Shown here: piece by piece, positions 8,149-15,503 of the stretch | Position numbering within the stretch: position 1 is the first letter of the stretch | How the letters are laid out: every line of letters begins with the position of its first letter | Assembly: GCA_003645435.1 (NCBI GenBank) | Contig: QNFD01000007.1 | Span: 1 to 21,410, forward strand | DNA length: 21,410 nt | Direction of reading: 5' to 3' | Source: Gammaproteobacteria bacterium | GTDB taxonomy: Bacteria; Pseudomonadota; Gammaproteobacteria; GCA-001735895 | The notes under the pieces: model-generated | Database searches by the model: none | Seen by the model: only the letters and a program-made list of their open reading frames with translations | What the model was told of the DNA's origin: nothing | Translations under genes and position numbers: made by a program

Positions 8149-9036
8149 ATGCAACATTTAGATCTGATTTATCGAATCGTAACGATCATCTTCCCGATCT
8201 TTGCAATTGTGGCCGCCGGATATATTTATAGCCGCAGGCATAAACCGGATATGTCCGCGGCAAATCGCATCAATATGGACGTTTTCACCCCAGCCCTGAT
8301 CCTCGATATTATGTCAGCCAGTGATTTCTCCCTGGTAAATTACGCGGGCCTGGCTGCTGCCGCTCTATTGGTGATGCTTGGATCGGGAATTATCGCCTGG
8401 ATCGTAGCACGAGTGTTTGGCTTTCAGTGGAAAACTTTTGTACCGCCAATGATGTTCACTAATTCCGGGAATATGGGCGTACCACTTATTTTACTGGCAT
8501 TCGGCAAGGCGGCTTTACCGGCCGCTATCGTTTTGCTTGCGTTGGAAAATTTCCTCCATTTCACCCTCGGCCAGAAGATGCTCAATCGCCGGGCATCGAT
8601 GCTATCGATTGCTAAAAATCCGATGGTGGTTACCACCGTGGCTGGAATCGGCCTGAGTTCCTTCGGCATAAACATACCTGAAATAATCCGGCTTCCGGTC
8701 AGCATGCTTGGCCAGATCGCTATCCCCCTGATGTTGTTTTCATTGGGTGCGAGACTAACTGAAATCGAGATCAAGGACTGGAAAATTGCGCTGGCAGGTA
8801 CGCTGGTCTGTCCCCTCGGTGGGATATTGATCGCCTTGCTGATCCTTCCGCTGTTCTCGCTACCAGCAGAACAGGTGCCGATTTTGTTGCTATTTAGTAT
8901 TTTGCCGCCAGCGGTTTTAAACTACATCGTTGCCGAGCAGTTTGATCAACAACCTCAACTGGTTGCATCTATCGTATTAATTGGTAATCTGAGCAGCCTC
9001 GTCACCATCCCTGTGATTCTCTGGTTTATCCTTTGA
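8149..9036 (+). CDS. AEC (auxin efflux carrier) family transporter
   Basis: 295 residues and almost wholly hydrophobic, with about ten membrane segments in two halves. The AEC/BASS-like signature NSGNMGVPL is at residues 105-113, preceded by PPMMFT. The second half opens with IAKNPMVVTTVAGIGL and contains IAIPLMLFSLGARL. Family members export or exchange organic anions such as malate, malonate or auxin; the substrate here cannot be read from the sequence. It follows the TRAP operon by 85 bases in the same direction. It may be co-expressed if the small hairpin at 8071 is leaky, which would fit a carboxylate-handling cluster. Its 3' end is 18 bases from the convergent DUF192 gene. The ribosome-binding site is weak; the start was chosen because it sits just before the first helix. 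Confidence 0.87.
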   Translation: MQHLDLIYRIVTIIFPIFAIVAAGYIYSRRHKPDMSAANRINMDVFTPALILDIMSASDFSLVNYAGLAAAALLVMLGSGIIAWIVARVFGFQWKTFVPPMMFTNSGNMGVPLILLAFGKAALPAAIVLLALENFLHFTLGQKMLNRRASMLSIAKNPMVVTTVAGIGLSSFGINIPEIIRLPVSMLGQIAIPLMLFSLGARLTEIEIKDWKIALAGTLVCPLGGILIALLILPLFSLPAEQVPILLLFSILPPAVLNYIVAEQFDQQPQLVASIVLIGNLSSLVTIPVILWFIL

Positions 9037-9054
9037 TTATTACCGGCTAAAGAT

Positions 9055-9510
9055 TTACTCAAACTGTTTTACACCCTTAATGCTGTCACCCGATTTAATC
9101 CCCATCACTTCACTGCTTAATTCAATTATATATTTCGCTGGTTCCGAAACACCATAACTCGGACAGAAATCAAGCCTGCATGGCGGTAATATTTTTACTT
9201 CAATCACGGTTTCATTGTCATCAATCCAGATCACCGACAATGGAATCAGGGTGTTCTTCATCCAGATTCTATGATTACCGGGCCGCGGGTATACAAATAA
9301 CATGCCCTGACGAATAGACAGGCTTTCCCGAAACATCAAACCCTGTTGTCGCTGACTCGATGTTTTTGCAATTTCGATTGAATACTGGTCACCATTGATT
9401 ATTAGGCTACTACGGTCAAATTCAATAGCAGCCGGGTAAACTGCCCGTAGCGACATAATAAACCACAGTAATAGCGGCAGAAAAACAGGTTTTTTATACA
9501 TTAATAGCAT
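9055..9510 (-). CDS. DUF192 (UPF0127) family protein with N-terminal signal/anchor
   Basis: 151 residues from the ATG at 9510. A TTG at 9546 and an ATG at 9501 are alternatives; no clear ribosome-binding site decides between them. Residues about 9-28 form a hydrophobic signal peptide or anchor (LPLLLWFIM...), so the protein is probably periplasmic or membrane-tethered. The DUF192 core is plain: TSSQRQQGLMFRESL, GMLFVYPRPGNHRIWMKNTLIPLSVIWID and a terminal KYIIELSSEVMGIKSGD. Members are small beta-rich domains of unproven function. It is convergent with the AEC carrier and has its own upstream region in the AT-rich gap beyond 9546. No link to its neighbours is evident. Confidence 0.85.
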   Translation of the reverse strand: MLLMYKKPVFLPLLLWFIMSLRAVYPAAIEFDRSSLIINGDQYSIEIAKTSSQRQQGLMFRESLSIRQGMLFVYPRPGNHRIWMKNTLIPLSVIWIDDNETVIEVKILPPCRLDFCPSYGVSEPAKYIIELSSEVMGIKSGDSIKGVKQFE

Positions 9511-9671
9511 TGATTCGTCGATTTTTTCAGGGGTTACAGCAATCAATTATGATCAGGATCGCTACTTTTCAGATGGCAATTAGCTAGTTTTCTGCCCTTG
9601 ATCAGACATATTTGTTACCCCAGATTAAAAATATTATTTAATGGTAAATATGAACAAGTCTATTTAATAAC

Positions 9672-9701
9672 TTGATTTTATTCAAATATTGGTTATATAA
9701 A
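9672..9701 (+). promoter_or_regulatory. Possible sigma-70 promoter of rpfG-rpfC
   Basis: TTGATT (9672-9677) and TATAAA (9696-9701) are separated by 18 bases within an AT-rich stretch of about 250 bases. A downstream inverted repeat, aaaagcag (9759-9766) with ctgctttt (9783-9790), ends 10 bases before the rpfG start codon. It could form a 5' UTR hairpin or mark an operator. Confidence 0.4.
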
Positions 9702-9800
9702 CATATACAAGGACAAAAATATGTTCGTTTTATTAGTAAATTCAATTAGATAATACTAAAAAGCAGTCTAAACTTATCGGTTCTGCTTTTAAGAATCAAT

Positions 9801-10946
9801 ATGGGGTTAAAATTGATTTCGGAAAAAGATAGCACTAGCGAATTAATAAAAAGTTCTAAAGTAGAACCCTACGAAAATGCTCGCCGTCTTAGCGTTTTAC
9901 GCCGTCAAAGAAAAGTATTGATTGTTGACGACGAATCCACCGGTCGAACCATTCTAACCAAAATCATCCAGCAGGTCGAAGATGACGTCAGTGTTAGCGC
10001 CTTCGACAATCCGCTCGACGCCCTGAAATGGCTAGACAATAACCATCCGGATCTAATTATTACCGACTACCGCATGCCCGACATGAACGGTGTCGAGCTA
10101 ATTCGACGGATCCAGGAAATACCCGGCAGTCAGGATATACCTATCATGATGATTACCGTGGTTAGCGAGAAATCGGTGCGCTACGATGCACTCGAAGCCG
10201 GTGCTACCGCATTTCTAACCCGCCCTATCGATCAGATCGAGTGCCGCACCAGTTGCCGTAATTTACTAAAGTTGCATGAACAGCAGGCAATTATTCAAGA
10301 TCGTGCTGACTGGCTCGCACGCCAGGTTGAAGTCGCCACCCAGCAAATTGTATCCCGTGAAAAAGAAACCCTGATCCGACTGGCCAAGGCCGGCGAGTAT
10401 CGCGACGAAGAAACCGGTTTCCATGTTGTACGCATGGCAAAATATTCGAAAAAAATCGCCGAGGCATTGGGCTTGAGTGAAAAAGAATGTGATGAAATCG
10501 AATACGCCGCACCCATGCACGATATTGGTAAGATCGGCATACAGGATAGTGTGTTGCTTAAACCGGATAAATTTAACCAGGAGGAGTGGCTCGCGATGAA
10601 GCAGCATACGACAATCGGGCATTCTATCCTTTCGAACAGTCAATCTCGATATATTCAAACGGGTTCAATTATTGCACTCAATCATCATGAAAGATTCGAT
10701 GGCACGGGTTATCCAAATGGTATAGTCGGCAAGGACATCCCACTGGTAGCACGAATTGTATCTGTAGCCGATGTATATGACGCACTAACCTCTCCACGCC
10801 CTTATAAAGAAGCCTGGACTACCGACGATTCCAAGGATTATCTGGAAACAAATTCAGGTACCCAGTTCGATCCTCTTTGTGTCGAAGCATTCTTTGAAAA
10901 AATCGATAAAATTGATGAAATACAATTCGATTTTTCCGATAATTAG
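9801..10946 (+). CDS. rpfG: RpfG: response regulator with HD-GYP cyclic di-GMP phosphodiesterase domain
   Basis: 381 residues. A receiver domain at about 37-155 has acidic-pocket residues D43 and D44, phospho-acceptor D89 (ITDYRMPD) and T119. The usual Lys of the K-P pair is Arg here (R141, FLTRP). A helical linker of about 30 residues leads into the HD-GYP domain at about 190-370, with H208, the HD pair H240-D241 (MHDIGKIG) and the GYP motif HHERFDGTGYP at 295-305. All key residues are present, so it should hydrolyse cyclic di-GMP. In Xanthomonas, RpfG is phosphorylated by RpfC upon DSF perception and lowers cyclic di-GMP. Here rpfC starts 24 bases downstream on the same strand, so they form an operon. 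The naming rests on the domain order plus the RpfC and RpfF neighbours. Confidence 0.9.
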   Translation: MGLKLISEKDSTSELIKSSKVEPYENARRLSVLRRQRKVLIVDDESTGRTILTKIIQQVEDDVSVSAFDNPLDALKWLDNNHPDLIITDYRMPDMNGVELIRRIQEIPGSQDIPIMMITVVSEKSVRYDALEAGATAFLTRPIDQIECRTSCRNLLKLHEQQAIIQDRADWLARQVEVATQQIVSREKETLIRLAKAGEYRDEETGFHVVRMAKYSKKIAEALGLSEKECDEIEYAAPMHDIGKIGIQDSVLLKPDKFNQEEWLAMKQHTTIGHSILSNSQSRYIQTGSIIALNHHERFDGTGYPNGIVGKDIPLVARIVSVADVYDALTSPRPYKEAWTTDDSKDYLETNSGTQFDPLCVEAFFEKIDKIDEIQFDFSDN

Positions 10947-10970
10947 CCTTAATCGATAGGCCCCCGGATC

Positions 10971-13529
10971 ATGCAAGCTACGGAGAATAAAGCTGGCCTG
11001 GTTAGCCGCCTCAGGGGCAGGCTCAGGAGAACCGGCGACTCTGAACCCGAACAGGCATTACTGAGACTAGCAATTGCTGCTGGCCTGGTGCTTTATTTCT
11101 GTATCCCCTGGGGTGCCGACGAATATTTCGTCAATCTACTGGACTCAACTCCCAATATTATTATTCTCACCGCCAGCAGCATGGCTTTACTGATATTTGC
11201 TGCTATTTTGAGAAATCCCCGACCCTCGCCGATGAGACGGGTAGCTGGAATATTACTGGACATGATTTCCCTGTCGATAATCATGTACTGGACCGGTGGA
11301 GATCATGTACCCCTGTTCGTATTCTATCTATGGGTAACGCTTGGCAACGGATTCAGATACGGTACACGTTATCTTTACATATCTTTTGCCGTTGCGCTGA
11401 CTGGATTTTCGTCGGTTGTACTCTGGAGTACATACTGGCAGCAGAACCAGTCCTTCGCGATCAGTCTTTTGATCATCTTAATAGCATTGCCTGTTTACGC
11501 GGCTATTCTACTCAATAAATTGCATGCAGCCATAGCCTCCGCAAAAACCGCGAATCAATCCAAGAGTCGATTTCTCGCCAACATGTCGCACGAGCTACGC
11601 ACACCCCTGAACGGTGTGATTGGCATGGGCGACCTGCTAAGAGAAACCAGACTCAGTATTGAGCAACGAGAACTGGTTGGCACATTACATACATCCGCCC
11701 ATACCTTACTCGAACTAATCGAAAACGTACTCGATATCGCCAAGATCGAAGCCGGGAAAATCACCATAGACTCCGGCCATCTGGATCTGCATGCACTGGT
11801 CAATTCTGTAATTTACATGCTTTCACCGATGGGAGATAAGAAGGGTATAACCGTGTACTGTACGATTGACCCCGATACTCCATTCTCATTGGAGGGCGAT
11901 CTCCAGCATATACGCCAGGTACTGATTAACCTGGTGAATAATGCGATCAAGTTTACCGACGAGGGATCCGTCAATTTGCATGTATATCAGAAAGGCGGCA
12001 CAGAGACTAAACCCCGCATTAGATTTGAAATAGTCGACACCGGTGTTGGCATACCTCCCGAAGAGCTGGATTCAATTTTCGATGACTTCACCCAGGCGGA
12101 GAGAAAATCAACCCGAGACTATGGTGGCACCGGGCTTGGAACTGCAATTTCTAAGGAACTGGTCGATCTTATGGATGGTGAGATCGGTGTCGAGAGTAAG
12201 ATCGATGAAGGCTCTATGTTCTGGGTCGAACTGCCATTCAGTACGATTCCGCACAATGAATCCATTATTTCAAGTAATCGCATTTTAATGCTTTGCTCAG
12301 AGGATACCGCGGCCTCCATACGGCCAGCGCTGAAAAGCTGGGATATTGATTTTGACTGGGTAAGATCATCACCCAGGGCTTTATCGTTACTGATCCAGGC
12401 TGCTGAACAGGGAAATCACTACAACACGGTGATTGTCGACCAGGCAACCATGTCGGAGATCAATCCTGAGCAGTTCGCGCAGATGGTCAACTCGGAAAAA
12501 TTACTGGAAGGTGTATCGCTAATCCTCGTAAATCCTTCAGATACGATGATTAATATTAACAGTATTAATCGCTATTACATTTCTACTATTGTCGAGCCTA
12601 ATGGCAAGCGGGCGCTATTCAATGCGATCCATGCTGCACAAAGTGTTCAGGTTAGTGACGGAAATGTTGTCACCATGGCCGAACATTACAACAATCAGGC
12701 CGGTGCAAAAGCGCTCAAAATTCTGGTCGCCGAAGATAATAAGATCAATCAAAAAGTGATCCAGGGAATTCTGAAGCACTCTGGACACCATTGCCAAATC
12801 GTCGATTCAGGTGAAAAGGCCCTTGATGTACTGAGCAAGGAGATGAATGACATCGACATGCTTATACTCGATAAAAATATGCCAGAAAGGTCTGGAATCG
12901 AAGTCGTAAAATCACTGCGTTTTATGGATAGTAGTCATTCGATGCCGGTTATTATGTTAACTGCTGACGCGACACCTGAAGCCAGGGAAGAAAGTATCAA
13001 TGCGGGCGCTAATGCACATTTGACCAAGCCCATCAATGTCAGGGAATTACTCGATAAAATTGCGCTCTTATCGCGTAATATTAAGCGCCAGGAAATACCC
13101 AAAACCAGGTACAAAAAGACCGCTACCAAATCACTATCCAGTCATCATTTCGAGTCAGAGTGGATCGATGAAACTGTTTTACAGGAACTTGCGATTCTCG
13201 GAGGTGACATAGGGTTTGTGAAGGGGCTGGTCGGAGATTTTATTAGTGATGGATCGCGACATATCGAGCGAATTAACGCCTCGGCAGGACAGGATTACCC
13301 CGAACTTCGCGAGGCCCTGCATGCGCTCAAAGGTTCATCTTCTGAGCTAGGCGCAACCAAACTGGTTGAGATTTGTCTCAAGGGTGAAGCACTTAAGCCC
13401 TATGAAATAGGGACAGACCAGGCTCAGGCTATGGTCAGGGAAGTCACACGTATATTCAATCTCACCTGTGAGGCATTGAGTGCAACAGTTGCGGACGTTA
13501 ATAAATTCAGGACACAGGGCACTAAGTAA
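10971..13529 (+). CDS. rpfC: RpfC: DSF-sensing hybrid histidine kinase with an additional receiver-like domain
   Basis: 852 residues. The N-terminus has the RpfC signature: an Arg-rich start and DSEPEQALLRLAI just before the first helix, then about five membrane helices (33-183) with LWVTLGNGFRYGTRYL. In Xanthomonas the equivalent N-terminal region binds the DSF fatty acid. Next come the HisKA domain with H207 (SHELRTPLNG) and the ATPase domain with N324, DTGVG (356-360) and GGTGLG (385-390). Residues about 434-556 look like a degenerate receiver. A canonical receiver follows at about 582-700 (E588, D589, phospho-acceptor D634, T664, K686), then an Hpt domain with H784 (HALKGSS). Xanthomonas RpfC is roughly 726 residues and lacks the middle domain. 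It is convergent with rpfF, with 79 bases between stop codons. Confidence 0.92.
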   Translation: MQATENKAGLVSRLRGRLRRTGDSEPEQALLRLAIAAGLVLYFCIPWGADEYFVNLLDSTPNIIILTASSMALLIFAAILRNPRPSPMRRVAGILLDMISLSIIMYWTGGDHVPLFVFYLWVTLGNGFRYGTRYLYISFAVALTGFSSVVLWSTYWQQNQSFAISLLIILIALPVYAAILLNKLHAAIASAKTANQSKSRFLANMSHELRTPLNGVIGMGDLLRETRLSIEQRELVGTLHTSAHTLLELIENVLDIAKIEAGKITIDSGHLDLHALVNSVIYMLSPMGDKKGITVYCTIDPDTPFSLEGDLQHIRQVLINLVNNAIKFTDEGSVNLHVYQKGGTETKPRIRFEIVDTGVGIPPEELDSIFDDFTQAERKSTRDYGGTGLGTAISKELVDLMDGEIGVESKIDEGSMFWVELPFSTIPHNESIISSNRILMLCSEDTAASIRPALKSWDIDFDWVRSSPRALSLLIQAAEQGNHYNTVIVDQATMSEINPEQFAQMVNSEKLLEGVSLILVNPSDTMININSINRYYISTIVEPNGKRALFNAIHAAQSVQVSDGNVVTMAEHYNNQAGAKALKILVAEDNKINQKVIQGILKHSGHHCQIVDSGEKALDVLSKEMNDIDMLILDKNMPERSGIEVVKSLRFMDSSHSMPVIMLTADATPEAREESINAGANAHLTKPINVRELLDKIALLSRNIKRQEIPKTRYKKTATKSLSSHHFESEWIDETVLQELAILGGDIGFVKGLVGDFISDGSRHIERINASAGQDYPELREALHALKGSSSELGATKLVEICLKGEALKPYEIGTDQAQAMVREVTRIFNLTCEALSATVADVNKFRTQGTK

Positions 13530-13554
13530 TAAGCTTCCAGATTTTTTCACCCGC

Positions 13555-13587
13555 AAAAAAAAGGGCCAGGAAACTGCTCTGACCCTT
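13555..13587 (-). terminator. Intrinsic terminator of rpfF
   Basis: Read on the minus strand: aagggtcag (13587-13579), a loop of about 9 bases, ctggccctt (13569-13561), then eight T (13562-13555). The 9-bp stem has one imperfect pair. The T-run lies on the rpfF side only, so termination of rpfC transcription from the other direction would be weaker. Confidence 0.8.
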
Positions 13588-13608
13588 GCACTAACTAGAA
13601 AGGTTAAC

Positions 13609-14475
13609 TTAGGCGATATTATTTTGGCGTTCTATTAAGCGCCCCATCATCTTCAGGTCTTTCTCGGTGAGCCTGAACGCCGCGTCAACCCAGATTTTCG
13701 CGACATCAATCAATTCGTCATAACTAACCACATTAAGAATATCACGTACTTTCCTGATAGCATTATACGAATTGGAATATCGGTTAGCGGCCCTGGTGTA
13801 CTTGTAGATCTCCAGTTCGCCCTCGCCTTTTTCGGCGAGAATATCGACTATACCCATTTCATATAATTCATCCGATGTGTACAGTTTTCCGCTTAGAATG
13901 ATTTTTTCTGCCAGTGCAGTACCCACTTTCCTGGACAGCAATGAGTAAGCGCCCATACCTGGGAATAAATTAAACAGAACTTCGGGCAATCCCATTTTTA
14001 CACCCTTTTCTGCGATAATGACATTGCTTGCAAGTGCCGCTTCGAACCCTCCTCCCAGCGCATCACCCTTAACCAGGGCAATCGTAGTCAACTCACAGTC
14101 CAGGTGATTCATGTTCTCATGCATTATATCAATACACTTGATCGCATAACTAAATAAACCGTCTCTATCGTGTTGCTCTATACATTTCTTGAAAAGATTA
14201 AGGTCCCCTCCTAAATTAAATACGCCATCGATATCAGAGCTGACAACGATATAGTCATATTTCTCCCCCTTACTCTCATGCATTTCCTCCTTGATTAACT
14301 GGATATAATTATGAAACTCCGATAATAACTGTTTCGAGAAACAGGGCCTTGGTTCACCCTTCATTAAACACCAGGAGATCTTGTATTTGCTGTCGTAGTG
14401 AGTTCTTAATTGTTTTGCCGGTGTTGCACCAGGCAGAAAATTAGCTGGTTGCTTTATTAATGCTAAGTCGCCCAT
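13609..14475 (-). CDS. rpfF: RpfF: DSF signal synthase (crotonase superfamily)
   Basis: 288 residues, compared with 289 in Xanthomonas RpfF. This enoyl-CoA-hydratase-fold enzyme uses acyl-ACP substrates, combining dehydratase and thioesterase steps to release the cis-2-unsaturated fatty acid DSF. Crotonase features seen are FNLGGDLNLF at 86-95 (oxyanion hole) and GDALGGGFEAALAS with E145. GLPEVLFNLFPGMGAYSLLSRKVG carries E165; these two Glu match the catalytic pair E141/E161 of the Xanthomonas enzyme. The FNLFPGMGAYSLL signature separates RpfF from ordinary enoyl-CoA hydratases. A GGAGA ribosome-binding site lies 7 bases before the ATG. It converges on rpfC instead of preceding it as in Xanthomonas, and no rpfB is present. 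Its 467-base upstream region is rich in regulatory motifs. Confidence 0.93.
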   Translation of the reverse strand: MGDLALIKQPANFLPGATPAKQLRTHYDSKYKISWCLMKGEPRPCFSKQLLSEFHNYIQLIKEEMHESKGEKYDYIVVSSDIDGVFNLGGDLNLFKKCIEQHDRDGLFSYAIKCIDIMHENMNHLDCELTTIALVKGDALGGGFEAALASNVIIAEKGVKMGLPEVLFNLFPGMGAYSLLSRKVGTALAEKIILSGKLYTSDELYEMGIVDILAEKGEGELEIYKYTRAANRYSNSYNAIRKVRDILNVVSYDELIDVAKIWVDAAFRLTEKDLKMMGRLIERQNNIA

Positions 14476-14509
14476 ACAGATGTCTCCAGTTTTTATATTT
14501 ATCTTTGGT

Positions 14510-14530
14510 ATTCAGGTCTTGCGCCTGAAT
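14510..14530. promoter_or_regulatory. Inverted repeat just upstream of rpfF
   Basis: attcagg (14510-14516) and cctgaat (14524-14530) form a perfect 7-bp inverted repeat with a 7-base spacer, starting 35 bases before the rpfF start codon. It could be a 5' UTR hairpin or an operator. I do not recognise the motif. Confidence 0.4.
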
Positions 14531-14641
14531 TGAATCGAGATATTTCCTTATGGAATTGTGCTGATATTTAACACAATATTTTTTATTAATCCTTTTTCTT
14601 GACCCCTAATTTACTGGATAGAATTATTAATGCAAGCAAAC

Positions 14642-14657
14642 TGTGAAGTGCGTCACA
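14642..14657. promoter_or_regulatory. CRP/Clp-type binding site upstream of rpfF
   Basis: TGTGA (14642-14646), six bases, TCACA (14653-14657): a perfect consensus core for CRP-family regulators. It is centred about 174 bases upstream of the rpfF ATG. In Xanthomonas the CRP homologue Clp recognises the same core, responds to cyclic di-GMP and acts downstream of RpfC/RpfG. No confident -10/-35 pair could be fixed next to it, so its activating or repressing geometry is unknown. Confidence 0.65.
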
Positions 14658-14833
14658 GCTATTTGTATAAGGATACACATTAACTAGGCATTTCAACTTA
14701 TTGTTTTATATGTTTATTTATTGAAAATAGTTGGTGAATGCTAATATTGAGAAAAATTTTGACTTTTCCTAAAAATAGTCTACTCAACCTTAAAAGAGGG
14801 CTTGAAGTCGTTGATTCCGTTAAATTTAGGATT

Positions 14834-14864
14834 ACTTGAACAAGTATATTTCTGGTATACCAGA
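14834..14864. promoter_or_regulatory. Two adjacent palindromes between iscX and rpfF
   Basis: tctggtataccaga (14851-14864) is a perfect 14-bp palindrome whose TGGTATACCA core is reminiscent of GntR/FadR-type operators. Six bases away, acttg-aa-caagt (14834-14845) is a second short palindrome. They lie 78 bases beyond the iscX stop and about 370 bases upstream of rpfF. The remainder of 14476-14942 is AT-rich, with no gene that I can support. Confidence 0.4.
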
Positions 14865-14942
14865 TTTTACTCAGAGCGCCGATTCTGATGCCCGGCACAG
14901 GAATTTTCGGAGTTAGTCGATACTAGCTGAAACGGGTCTTTC

Positions 14943-15143
14943 TCAATCCATCTCCTCTATCCAGGCCATCTGAATCGCTTCCAGAATTTTTTCATTAGAG
15001 TGCTCCGGATCGTCGTCAAAATCCTCCAGTGCGCAAACCCAGGCATGTAAATCGGTAAAACGAATGTATTGTGGATCTACACCAGTATGAATATCAGACA
15101 ATTCAATCGCAATATCCAGCGTATCGGTCCATTTCAAGCTCAT
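14943..15143 (-). CDS. iscX: IscX (YfhJ), ISC-associated acidic protein
   Basis: 66 residues from the ATG at 15143, which has GGGAG 9 bases upstream; a TTG two codons earlier is less likely. Family features are MSLKWTD at the start, YIRFTDLHAWVC in the middle, the acidic DFDDDPEHSNEKILEAI block and a short acidic end. In E. coli, IscX binds IscS at the site also used by CyaY/frataxin, modulates desulfurase activity and may deliver iron. It is the last gene of the isc operon here, as in enterics, 18 bases after fdx. No terminator with a T-run was recognised after it. Confidence 0.93.
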   Translation of the reverse strand: MSLKWTDTLDIAIELSDIHTGVDPQYIRFTDLHAWVCALEDFDDDPEHSNEKILEAIQMAWIEEMD

Positions 15144-15161
15144 GATCAAATTCTCCCACTT

Positions 15162-15500
15162 CTAGTGAGTTTCTGACACCATATTAATCGTGTATTTAGG
15201 GATTTCGATAACCAGTGGTTCTTCACCGACTATTGCCTGGCAACTCAGGCGCGAATCCAAGTCGAGCCCCCAGGCTTTGTCCAGGTAATCATCTTCATCC
15301 TCAGTGGCCTCCTGCAGGGAATCAAATCCTTCCCGCACGTAAACATGGCAGGTGGTGCAGGCACAGGATTTTTCGCAGGCATGTTCGATTTCGATGTTGT
15401 TTTCCAGCATTGCGTTGCAAAGACTGGTACCCGGTTCGGCTTTAATAACCGCGCCTTCGGGACAAATTTCTTCGTGGGGGAGAATAATAATTTCTGGCAT
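15162..15500 (-). CDS. fdx: ISC-type [2Fe-2S] ferredoxin
   Basis: 112 residues. An adrenodoxin-type ferredoxin with cluster ligands C42, C48, C51 and C87 in the pattern HACEKSCACTTCHVYV ... RLSCQAIV. C46 is the usual extra Cys. The acidic stretch QEATEDEDDYLDKAW binds redox partners. In the ISC pathway Fdx supplies electrons for sulfur reduction on the scaffold or for reductive coupling to [4Fe-4S]. Three bases separate its start from the hscA stop and it is co-transcribed with the rest of the operon. Nothing looks degenerate. Confidence 0.95.
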   Translation of the reverse strand: MPEIIILPHEEICPEGAVIKAEPGTSLCNAMLENNIEIEHACEKSCACTTCHVYVREGFDSLQEATEDEDDYLDKAWGLDLDSRLSCQAIVGEEPLVIEIPKYTINMVSETH

Positions 15501-15503
15501 GGC

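Noticed and set aside
9511..9546. TTG start at 9546 for the DUF192 protein
   Set aside because: A hydrophilic stretch before the signal peptide would be atypical. The ATG at 9510 puts the hydrophobic segment near the N-terminus, although no ribosome-binding site settles it.
14698..14898. 66-residue open frame on the - strand between iscX and rpfF
   Set aside because: AT-rich sequence with no ribosome-binding site and no family resemblance, and it contains the palindromes at 14834-14864.
14917..14934. Possible hairpin after iscX (agttagt/actagct)
   Set aside because: The stem is imperfect and short and has no T-run in the direction of the isc operon, so it is not supported as a terminator.
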